Assembly: GCA_001701135.1 (NCBI GenBank)
Contig: DAAN01000010.1
Location: 1-20,728 of the forward strand
Source of the DNA: Bacteroidales bacterium H3
GTDB taxonomy: Bacteria; Bacteroidota; Bacteroidia; Bacteroidales; Muribaculaceae
Reading direction: 5' to 3'
DNA length: 20,728 nucleotides
In this document: positions 8,019 through 14,950 of the stretch, piece by piece
How positions within the stretch are numbered: position 1 is the first letter of the stretch
Layout: every line of letters begins with the position of its first letter
Program-made: the position numbers and the translations under genes
Notes under the pieces: model-generated
Seen by the model: only the letters and a program-made list of their open reading frames with translations
Databases searched by the model: none
Told to the model about the DNA's origin: nothing

Positions 8019-8627
8019 TCAGTTCGCTGAACCGGCTTCTTCGAGCACGCGTCGGAGCGCCATGGCGGCGTTGTGGCGGTGCGAGATAGCGTTCTTCTCC
8101 GCGGCCGACATCTGGGCGAAAGTGCGCCGGTGACCTTCGGGGATGAACAGCGGATCATATCCGAAGCCGTCGGTGCCGCGAGGCTCTATGGCTATCGAGC
8201 CTTCGACAATGCCTTCGACCACAGTGGCCTTGCCGCCGGCAATGAGGGCGATGGCAGTGCGGAAACGGGCGCGGCGGTTGTCTATGCCTGCGAGGTGTTC
8301 GAGCAGCAGCGCCGAGTTGGCCTGCGAATCGTGGCTGTCGCCGCGACCGCATGCCCGGGCAAAGCGTGCCGAGAGCACTCCCGGAGCGCCGTCGAGGGCA
8401 TCCACTTCCAGACCGGTATCGTCGGCGAAGCAGTCGCAGCCATATCGGTCGGCGACCCATCGGGCTTTCTGCAGCGCGTTCCCTTCAAGCGTGGGAGCGG
8501 TCTCGGGAATGTCGTCGTGGCAGCCGATGTCGCTGAGCGACAACACACTGTAGCTGCTGCCGAGGATGTCGCGCATCTCCTGCAGTTTGTGCTCGTTGTT
8601 GGTTGCGAAAACGATTGAAGCTGGCAT
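8019..8627 (-). CDS. rdgB: RdgB/HAM1 family non-canonical purine NTP pyrophosphatase
   Basis: This cytoplasmic enzyme hydrolyses dITP, ITP and XTP to monophosphates plus pyrophosphate, removing damaged purines from the nucleotide pool. The 202-residue length is normal. Signature motifs are in order: the N-terminal substrate loop FATNNEHKL (about 7-15), TLEGNALQKAR, the catalytic FADDTGLEVDAL with its acidic pair near residues 68-69, GAPGVLSARFA, GTDGFGYDPLF and the C-terminal SHRHNA. No residue of these motifs is missing. It is the first gene of the run leading to porZ, 77 bp upstream. A terminator of the preceding LRR gene lies before it, so a promoter is expected in 8628-8710. The best -7 candidate there is TACGTTTA (minus strand, 8660-8667), which is weak and lacks a -33 partner. 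Confidence 0.97.
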   Translation of the reverse strand: MPASIVFATNNEHKLQEMRDILGSSYSVLSLSDIGCHDDIPETAPTLEGNALQKARWVADRYGCDCFADDTGLEVDALDGAPGVLSARFARACGRGDSHDSQANSALLLEHLAGIDNRRARFRTAIALIAGGKATVVEGIVEGSIAIEPRGTDGFGYDPLFIPEGHRRTFAQMSAAEKNAISHRHNAAMALRRVLEEAGSAN

Positions 8628-8710
8628 ATGGCTGTGAAAGTGTGGTTTACCTCAATAGATAAACGTAACGACCTCCGAATTATTATTTATAGCTTGTTTA
8701 ATAATAAAAA

Positions 8711-8750
8711 ACAGAGGGCCGGACGCCATCTGCGGCGCGCGGCCCTCTGT
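8711..8750 (-). terminator. Intrinsic terminator after the LRR protein gene
   Basis: ACAGAGGGCC (8711-8720) pairs with GGCCCTCTGT (8741-8750), a perfect 10-bp GC-rich stem around a 20-nt GC-rich interior that can pair further. On the minus strand it continues into TTTTTATTATT. It lies 24 nt after the stop codon and closes the 645-residue/S8/LRR group. Confidence 0.9.
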
Positions 8751-8773
8751 AGAGGGGTGTTGTAATGTCAGAA

Positions 8774-11700
8774 TCAGCGGACGGCTACCTTGGTGGCCTT
8801 GCCGCCGTTGCGTGGAGCGACTATATAGAGGCCGGGATCGAGACCTTCGATTGCTGCGGAGGCTTCGACACCGCTACGGATAACAACGCCCGATACGGTG
8901 TAGACATCGCAGATTGAGGCTGCGCTGTCGGCAAAAATGTCGGCAATGCCCGAGAGTCGCACAGGCTCGGTGATGAGCATGAGGTTGGGATACTGTGCGT
9001 TGGTCATAACGCAGGTGACGGGCTCGTCGTAGCTGACATGGAAAGTGGTGATGCCGTTCTCTACAGTGACTTCGGGGTCGTCGCCGTCGGACTGCAGTTC
9101 CTCACCTGTGACAGTCATTTCGGTAAGGTCGACGGTGATGTCACCATAGTACCATTTGTAGACCGTGGCGGTTTCGCCCACTTTGGCCTCGGCCGAGAGG
9201 TCGATTTTGCTGTCGACGAGTTCCACGGGCACCTTGGCCTGGTTGGAGTAGAAGAACACGTTGCCAAGTGCGGGGAGCAATGCCGGGTCGGGCAGAGTGC
9301 TGAAGCGGAATGAATTCTGCGAGAGCATCACGGCCTGCAGTGTGGAGGCTACGGGCGACAGGTCGATCTCTTTGAGGGCGTTGTTGGCAATCTGAAGTTG
9401 AGAGAGCGCGGGAAGACCGTTGAGATCGATTGACGAAAGATTGTTGGACGAGAGATCCAGACCCCACATTTTGGGATTGTTGAATTTAACAGATTCAAGC
9501 GCGTTGCTGCCGAGCGCTGCGGTGAGCAGCGCGGGGCATTTGCTCAGATCGATCGATGTGAGGTCGGTGTGGAGCAGCGCGAGGTTGGTGAGCGAGGGGA
9601 ATTTGCTCAGGTCGAGGGCTGTGGCCTTTGCCCGGGAGAGAGAGAGTTCGCGCAGGTTGGCGGCATTGGGGAATGCGATATTCGCCACATCGATGTCCGA
9701 GTCATAGAGCATGAAAGCATAGCAGCCGGTGAGGGGAGCGCCGTTGAATTCCGACATGCCGATGCCGCTGATCGACACCACGCCGAGATCTTCGGGAGAG
9801 TCATAGGTGTAGATGGTGGCGGTGTGCCCTACGGCTTCAGCGGGCACATTGTTGCTCGAAGAGAATTCGGCAGAGGCTGGATAATCGCAGTAGTCGATGC
9901 GATCGCCCGTCCAGTCGATGTAGAGATTGGTGACATCCCTGGTGGTGAACCCCACTGAGCTACCGGCCTCGCCGAGACCCGACACCTTGAAAGTTGCGAC
10001 CACTGTGGTAGGCGCGCCCATAGGCTGCACCTGGGTGGTGGCAAGGATGTTGTCGCCCGAGAAAGCCGGGAACGCGGGGTGAGAAATGTGGCATATGGCA
10101 GGACCTTTGTCAATGGTGATGAAACGTGTTTTGCCGTTGGCGATGGTGTAGTCGGTGCCGGCAATCATCGGAGTGCCGTCGGCGAATACCCAATGCAGCG
10201 AAGTGGTGGCTCCTTTGATGTCCACAATCTGATCGGCCAGCGACACAGTGGGCGCTTTCTTGGCGATGGTGACAGGCTGCTGCGGCGCATATGCATAGTT
10301 GCTGCAGGATAGCAGGGGAAGAGTGGGTATGGTGAGGCGGTTGCCGGTGACAATGAAATCGTTGAGCCGGGGCATCTCGGTGATGTTCTCAAGGAGGGTG
10401 ATGTTGTTGTCGGCCAGGGAGATGTAGTTGGCGTTGCCCATGTAAGCGAGGTTGAGAACCGAGAGCCGGTTGCCCGAAAGATCGAGGTGCTCCATCAGGT
10501 CGTAATCTTTCAGATTGAATTCCGTGAGACGGTTGTCGGCAAGGTCGAGCCAGAGCAGGCCGCCGGTGTTGACGATGTGGACCGATGTGAGGCGGTTTCG
10601 GGGTGCCTCGATGCGTGTGAGCGCGTTCTTCTCATATCCGCCACCCTCTATGCCGGCCAGATCGAGAGAGGAGAGACGGTTGTCGGCCAGGTTGAGCGAT
10701 GTGAGACAGCGGTTGTATGAGAGATCTATCTTGGATAGATTGCATCGTGTGATAGAGAGCGAGCGCAGCTCGCGGGCGGCGGTCAGGTCGATTGAAACCA
10801 GCTGCAGGTTGTCGATGTCGAGGGCTGTGAGCGTCTCGCCTTCGGGCAGATACACGTTCACCTGCCCCAGCATGTCGGCTGAATTGACGGTCCCCGCAAT
10901 GGTGCTGGCGGCATCGGTGGAGGTGACATTGAACTCTTTAAGTTCGCCGTTGCCGAAATCGACAAGAATTTTACGGGGCGAAGCGGCGGTGGCACCGTCG
11001 ATACCGACTTTGAGCGAAACATCGTGGCCGCGCAGAGTGCCCAGTGTTACCATTTTCGAGGGCTTGCCGAGGTCGTCAGCGTTCTTGACCATGAAGCGTG
11101 ATGTGGTGAGGGCATACGACGGCAGGGCGGCGTTGGCGAATTCAACATATACCGAGTCAGAGGGGGTGTCGTTGATCACCAGGTCGCCGGTGGTGCCGTT
11201 CCATGTGTAGTTCGCTTCGGCCATTTCCTCGGCATCCTTACCTTCGGGCGCGATCATCACGCGGGCGTAGGTGGCGCCGTCGGTGCGGAGCATTTCGGGA
11301 AATTTAAGTGTGGTGCCTTTGGCGATTGCCTTGTTCATGGTCTTGGGCTTCTGCGAATAGAAGTATTCGCCGAAAGTCTCGCGTTCTGCGGGAAGTGTGG
11401 AGAACCCGAAACGGTTGCCGGTGAGGTCGAGCGAGTAAAGGTCGGGCAGGGCCGATACGTCGATGTCGCCGAGACAGTTGTTGCGCAGATAGAGATTCTT
11501 GATCTTGGGGTTGGCCGAGACATCGATCTTCTCCAGAAGATTGTCGGAGGCAGCGAGATAGGTGAGTTTGGGGTTTTTGCTCACGTCAAGTTTAGTGAGC
11601 TTGCAGTCGGTGTTGATGGAGCCTGAGGTGTGGCTGCAGAGAAACTCCATGAGGTCGGGGGTCTTGGAGAGGTCGATGTCGGTGATGCGGCTCTCGGCAA

Positions 11701-12430
11701 TGTTGAGGTGCCAGAGGTTGGGAACCGGAGTGAGGTCGAGTTTTTCGACGCCTGTAAACTCTACGACGAGATTGACCAGCTTGGGGCATCCCGAAAGGTC
11801 GAGCGACTTCACCGACATGTTGTGGTAGAGGTCGAGCGAGACCAGATTGGGATATTCAGGCTTGAACTGAGGGTCGAAATGATCTATGATGTCGGCCTCT
11901 ATGATCTGCAGATTGGGTTTCGGGGTGCCGATCTTCAGCGGGGAAGCCTCGGTGCCGGGGTTGTCCGAGAGGTAGATGGCACGCAGATTGGTGTTGGCCG
12001 AGAGGTCGAGCGACTGAAGTTCGTTGTGTTCGAGGCTCACCACGTCGAGGTTGACGCAGCGGCTGAGGTCGATGTCGGAGATGTAGCAGCCGTCGGCGAT
12101 GAACACGTCGATTTTCGTGGGGTCGCCGTAGATGTTCACCACGCCTTCCTTCGAGACACGGCAGCTGACTGTGGAGCCTTGCCAGGCACCGTCGACCACG
12201 GAGGCGTAGCCCACCTCTATTTCGTTGTTGCCGAAGCCCATGTCCACGTCGTAGTATTCGCTTCCGTTGGTCGAGCCGATGAGGAAGTGGAACGAGTTCT
12301 CGGCGCCGTACTGGTTGTAGATATTGGTCTTGAACGAGATGGCAGGCACTTCTGCATCCTCTGCGGCGGCAGGCGTGAAGATGCCGGCGGCCACAGTCAG
12401 ACCGATAAGTAATTTAGATATTGAGCGCAT
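8774..12430 (-). CDS. Secreted leucine-rich-repeat protein with three tandem modules and a T9SS-type tail
   Basis: This 1218-residue protein has a signal peptide (MRSISKLLIGLTVAAGIFTPAAA-E). Three similar modules follow, at about 30-455, 456-805 and 806-1160. Each has a beta-rich opening with a VDFG/IDWTG-like strand (VDMGFGNNEIE, VDFGNGELKEF, IDWTGDRIDY), then a leucine-rich-repeat solenoid of about 21-residue units of the form L-x-x-L-D-L-S-x-N, then a TLP link with an aromatic (Y/F) Tyr Ser/Ala x Gln-like patch (YFYSQK, YAYAPQ, FFYSNQ). Each ends in an Ig-like domain with a YTW/LHW/YKW core. The tail from about 1160 (CDVYTVSGVVI...GLDPGLYIVAPRNGGKATKVAVR) resembles a short T9SS sorting signal. 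The start codon overlaps the stop of the S8 protease gene by one base (TAATG), indicating translational coupling. Probable surface-exposed binding protein; the ligand is unknown. Confidence 0.92.
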   Translation of the reverse strand: MRSISKLLIGLTVAAGIFTPAAAEDAEVPAISFKTNIYNQYGAENSFHFLIGSTNGSEYYDVDMGFGNNEIEVGYASVVDGAWQGSTVSCRVSKEGVVNIYGDPTKIDVFIADGCYISDIDLSRCVNLDVVSLEHNELQSLDLSANTNLRAIYLSDNPGTEASPLKIGTPKPNLQIIEADIIDHFDPQFKPEYPNLVSLDLYHNMSVKSLDLSGCPKLVNLVVEFTGVEKLDLTPVPNLWHLNIAESRITDIDLSKTPDLMEFLCSHTSGSINTDCKLTKLDVSKNPKLTYLAASDNLLEKIDVSANPKIKNLYLRNNCLGDIDVSALPDLYSLDLTGNRFGFSTLPAERETFGEYFYSQKPKTMNKAIAKGTTLKFPEMLRTDGATYARVMIAPEGKDAEEMAEANYTWNGTTGDLVINDTPSDSVYVEFANAALPSYALTTSRFMVKNADDLGKPSKMVTLGTLRGHDVSLKVGIDGATAASPRKILVDFGNGELKEFNVTSTDAASTIAGTVNSADMLGQVNVYLPEGETLTALDIDNLQLVSIDLTAARELRSLSITRCNLSKIDLSYNRCLTSLNLADNRLSSLDLAGIEGGGYEKNALTRIEAPRNRLTSVHIVNTGGLLWLDLADNRLTEFNLKDYDLMEHLDLSGNRLSVLNLAYMGNANYISLADNNITLLENITEMPRLNDFIVTGNRLTIPTLPLLSCSNYAYAPQQPVTIAKKAPTVSLADQIVDIKGATTSLHWVFADGTPMIAGTDYTIANGKTRFITIDKGPAICHISHPAFPAFSGDNILATTQVQPMGAPTTVVATFKVSGLGEAGSSVGFTTRDVTNLYIDWTGDRIDYCDYPASAEFSSSNNVPAEAVGHTATIYTYDSPEDLGVVSISGIGMSEFNGAPLTGCYAFMLYDSDIDVANIAFPNAANLRELSLSRAKATALDLSKFPSLTNLALLHTDLTSIDLSKCPALLTAALGSNALESVKFNNPKMWGLDLSSNNLSSIDLNGLPALSQLQIANNALKEIDLSPVASTLQAVMLSQNSFRFSTLPDPALLPALGNVFFYSNQAKVPVELVDSKIDLSAEAKVGETATVYKWYYGDITVDLTEMTVTGEELQSDGDDPEVTVENGITTFHVSYDEPVTCVMTNAQYPNLMLITEPVRLSGIADIFADSAASICDVYTVSGVVIRSGVEASAAIEGLDPGLYIVAPRNGGKATKVAVR

Positions 12431-14829
12431 TATTTCACTATGATTTTAGAAGTTAGATTGTTTGCTGAGAGGGCGTAGACGCCGGGAGTGAGGTCGCTGA
12501 GGTCAATAGTGATCTCGTCGGCCATGGCTGAGGCGGTTTTCATCAGGGAGCCTTGCATGGAATAGACAGATGCCGAGAGATTCTGCTCGCCGGCAACGAA
12601 AATTGTCCATCGGTTTTCGCCGGCGGGTGTGATGATCAGGCGGGAGTCGCTGTCGGCCGAGACGGAGGGGAGAGCCGCGCGGCGGAGCACCTCCTTGATG
12701 CCGGCGAGAGCGTCGAATTTGCCGGCGCCCCATTTCACGGGGTCGCCTGCACGCACGTCGTCGTCAACAGTGGCTGTCTTGGCTATGATGTCCTGGATGT
12801 CGGCGTAGGTGAGAGTGGGGTCAGCTTCGAGCCAGCAGGCCACAGCACCGGCCACAAGTGGGCACGACATGGAGGTGCCCACTTCCTGTTTCCAGTAGTT
12901 CAGACGCCCTTCGGGGTCGGTGGCGCAGGCCTGGAAGAGTTGAGCGGCCTGGTCTTTTACATCGTCCAGTTCAGTGAAATACCTGTTGACCGACGAGATG
13001 ATCGTTGAGCCGGGAGCGCAGACCGTGGGTAGGTTGCGGCCGTCGCTCAGTGTGCCGTAGGAAGAGAAGCCGCTCACGCGTCCGGGTGTGAAATAGTCAC
13101 CTTCGCCCACATATCGTGATTTAAGACCGTCGAGGCAGAACCATTCATCTGCGGTGTTATATGAGCCTACCACAATTAGTTTGGGGCAGACGGCCATGTC
13201 GGAGATGGTGCCGTTATAATCGCCGTTTTCAAAAGCGCTCTGCTTGTAGTCAAACATTTCGGTAGACTGCCCCGAACCGTAGCACTCGATGAGGATGCCC
13301 TCTTCGGGCACGTCGGCGTCGTCGGCAATCTTAATCTCGAAACCGGGAATATAGCGCGAAGAGGTGAGCGCGCCGGCCGTTGTGGCGAAATTCAAATCAC
13401 TGTCCTGAAGGGCGATGTCGACCATGGCATAATAGCGGTTGACATCCTCGTCGACCATTCCGCCCACACCGATGAAGCCGTGGAACCACTTGGCAAGTAT
13501 GTCATTGATCTGGTCGCTTTCATCCATCTGAAAATATTCGTCGGTGATATAGTAGGCGCCGTGTCCTTCGCCGATCTGCGGGAATGTGCCGGCTTCGCGA
13601 TAGCCACGGTCCACATTGTAGAGGTGAGGCGTTACCACCAGACGGGTCAGATCCGGAGAATAGATTGCGAAGTTGTCCTGATATATTGTAGGGGTCTCAG
13701 GGGATTCTGCAGTTTTCTGGAAAAGATAGGGCCAGAGGAGAGTCTTGAACGATTCCCCTTTTTTCAGACGCTTTTTCAGCGCTATGCGGCGGTCGCCCTC
13801 ATTGCCGGCCGACACGCAGAGCACAGGAGGCATCGGGTTGTCGTCGGCTTTGGTGGCGGTAAGGTCGAGAAACCGGTTGAGAATTCCGTTGGTGTCATGG
13901 GGACCCACATTCGAGCCGAGCGACAGCGAAATTACGGCGGGCTGCTGGAGTTCGTAGCTGTAGCTGCAGATCTGGTCCACTCCCATGGCAATAAACATGT
14001 CGTTGAGCGACGAGCACCCGGCTGCTGCCAGCGTTGCGCCCGGAGCGGCGCCGAGGTAGGGGTTGGGCTGCTCGGTAACAGGTACAGGGATTTTGGCGTC
14101 GGAAAATTTTGAAGCGTCGGCCATTTTCACATTGCCCCGGTGATAACCGGCGAGGATGCCGAGGGTGTGGGTGCCGTGGTACGATTCTTCGGAGTCGGTG
14201 GTGAAATTCTTCACATCCTCGCCGAAATATCCCTTGTGTTCGTAGCCGGTGGATGTATTGGCCAGTTTGATGTTGTAGAAATATCCCAGGCGGGTTGTGC
14301 CGTCGGGATTGCGGAAGTTTAGATGATTGGGGTCTATGCCTTGGTCGACGACCCCCGCCACAACGCCTCGGCCGGTGTATGTCGCGAGCAAACCGATGCC
14401 TTCATGGACTTTGTCGAGACCGATAGCGGCTTTTGCGGTGGCGATGGAGGGTTGGAGGTCACGGGCGATGCTCATGGTGTGGACGGCTCTGTGGCGTGCC
14501 ATGACGTCGGCCGAATCGACAGGGACCATGCACAGGGCGATATTGCCGCGCACGGTGAGCACGCTGAAACCGGTGGCGCGCAGGTCGTCGGCGGTGCACC
14601 CTTCAGCGAGTTCTACAAATGCACCGATCATTGCAGGAGATGTGGCTGTCGTAGCCGTGGAGATGCCGTTGCCTTTGGCGGCGGTCGTCGCCGCTGTCAC
14701 AGCAGACAGTTGCCTTGCCTCGGCCCGGGCTTTGCGCAGACGGGCGCTGCTAAGCAGGTCGAGCCCGTCACCTGCCACCGCTGCGATTGCTATCGCTACG
14801 GCTGCAGTCAGGAGTAAAGCTTTTCTCAT
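12430..14829 (-). CDS. Secreted S8 (subtilisin-like) serine protease with a T9SS-type tail
   Basis: This 799-residue protein has a signal peptide (MRKALLLTAAVAIAIAAVAG). A region at about 65-125 resembles an inhibitor-type prodomain, and the peptidase domain begins near residue 150. The catalytic triad is visible: Asp162 in VVDQGID, His218 in HGTHTLG and Ser653 in GTSMSCPLVAG, with the oxyanion Asn343 in SAGNEG. Between Asn343 and Ser653 lies an insertion of about 200 residues (roughly 350-550), rich in beta strands and aromatic residues, larger than in simple subtilisins. The end (SVYSMQGSLMK...DLTPGVYALSANNLTSKIIVK) looks like a T9SS sorting tail. A secreted, self-activating endopeptidase is likely; the target is unknown. 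It follows the 645-residue gene by 121 bp, and its TAA overlaps the ATG of the LRR gene. Confidence 0.94.
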   Translation of the reverse strand: MRKALLLTAAVAIAIAAVAGDGLDLLSSARLRKARAEARQLSAVTAATTAAKGNGISTATTATSPAMIGAFVELAEGCTADDLRATGFSVLTVRGNIALCMVPVDSADVMARHRAVHTMSIARDLQPSIATAKAAIGLDKVHEGIGLLATYTGRGVVAGVVDQGIDPNHLNFRNPDGTTRLGYFYNIKLANTSTGYEHKGYFGEDVKNFTTDSEESYHGTHTLGILAGYHRGNVKMADASKFSDAKIPVPVTEQPNPYLGAAPGATLAAAGCSSLNDMFIAMGVDQICSYSYELQQPAVISLSLGSNVGPHDTNGILNRFLDLTATKADDNPMPPVLCVSAGNEGDRRIALKKRLKKGESFKTLLWPYLFQKTAESPETPTIYQDNFAIYSPDLTRLVVTPHLYNVDRGYREAGTFPQIGEGHGAYYITDEYFQMDESDQINDILAKWFHGFIGVGGMVDEDVNRYYAMVDIALQDSDLNFATTAGALTSSRYIPGFEIKIADDADVPEEGILIECYGSGQSTEMFDYKQSAFENGDYNGTISDMAVCPKLIVVGSYNTADEWFCLDGLKSRYVGEGDYFTPGRVSGFSSYGTLSDGRNLPTVCAPGSTIISSVNRYFTELDDVKDQAAQLFQACATDPEGRLNYWKQEVGTSMSCPLVAGAVACWLEADPTLTYADIQDIIAKTATVDDDVRAGDPVKWGAGKFDALAGIKEVLRRAALPSVSADSDSRLIITPAGENRWTIFVAGEQNLSASVYSMQGSLMKTASAMADEITIDLSDLTPGVYALSANNLTSKIIVK

Positions 14830-14853
14830 TAAATTGTGATGATTGGTTAATTT

Positions 14854-14892
14854 GAGAGGCTTGAACGACCATCCGGGCCGCTCAAGCCTCTC
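14854..14892 (-). terminator. Hairpin between the 645-residue gene and the S8 protease gene
   Basis: GAGAGGCTTGA (14854-14864) and TCAAGCCTCTC (14882-14892) form a perfect 11-bp stem with a 17-nt loop. On the minus strand it is followed by AAATTAACC with no U-tract. It lies in the 121-bp gap, so it may be a weak terminator, a processing site or an expression-tuning element. No promoter of the TAnnTTTG type was found in the gap. Confidence 0.5.
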
Positions 14893-14950
14893 TATAGATT
14901 GTATGGAATGGCGCGGGTATGTGGCCCCGGCGCCGTTGAGCCAATTTGGA

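Noticed and set aside
8073..8618. 181-codon plus-strand ORF opposite rdgB
   Set aside because: Antisense shadow of a gene with all family motifs; the translation has no recognisable features.
10515..11210. 231-codon plus-strand ORF opposite the LRR gene
   Set aside because: Ser/Arg-rich shadow frame created by the biased codons of the LRR gene.
11630..12412. 260-codon plus-strand ORF opposite the LRR gene
   Set aside because: The Val/Glu/Asp-rich product is the reverse reading of LRR codons; it has no start context or family match.
8774..12430. DNA repeats in the LRR gene as a CRISPR-like or satellite array
   Set aside because: The periodicity is about 21 codons and stays in frame, which is explained by leucine-rich repeats in the protein.
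14327..14839. 170-codon plus-strand ORF opposite the S8 protease N-terminus
   Set aside because: Overlaps the signal peptide, prodomain and catalytic Asp region of a clear gene on the other strand.
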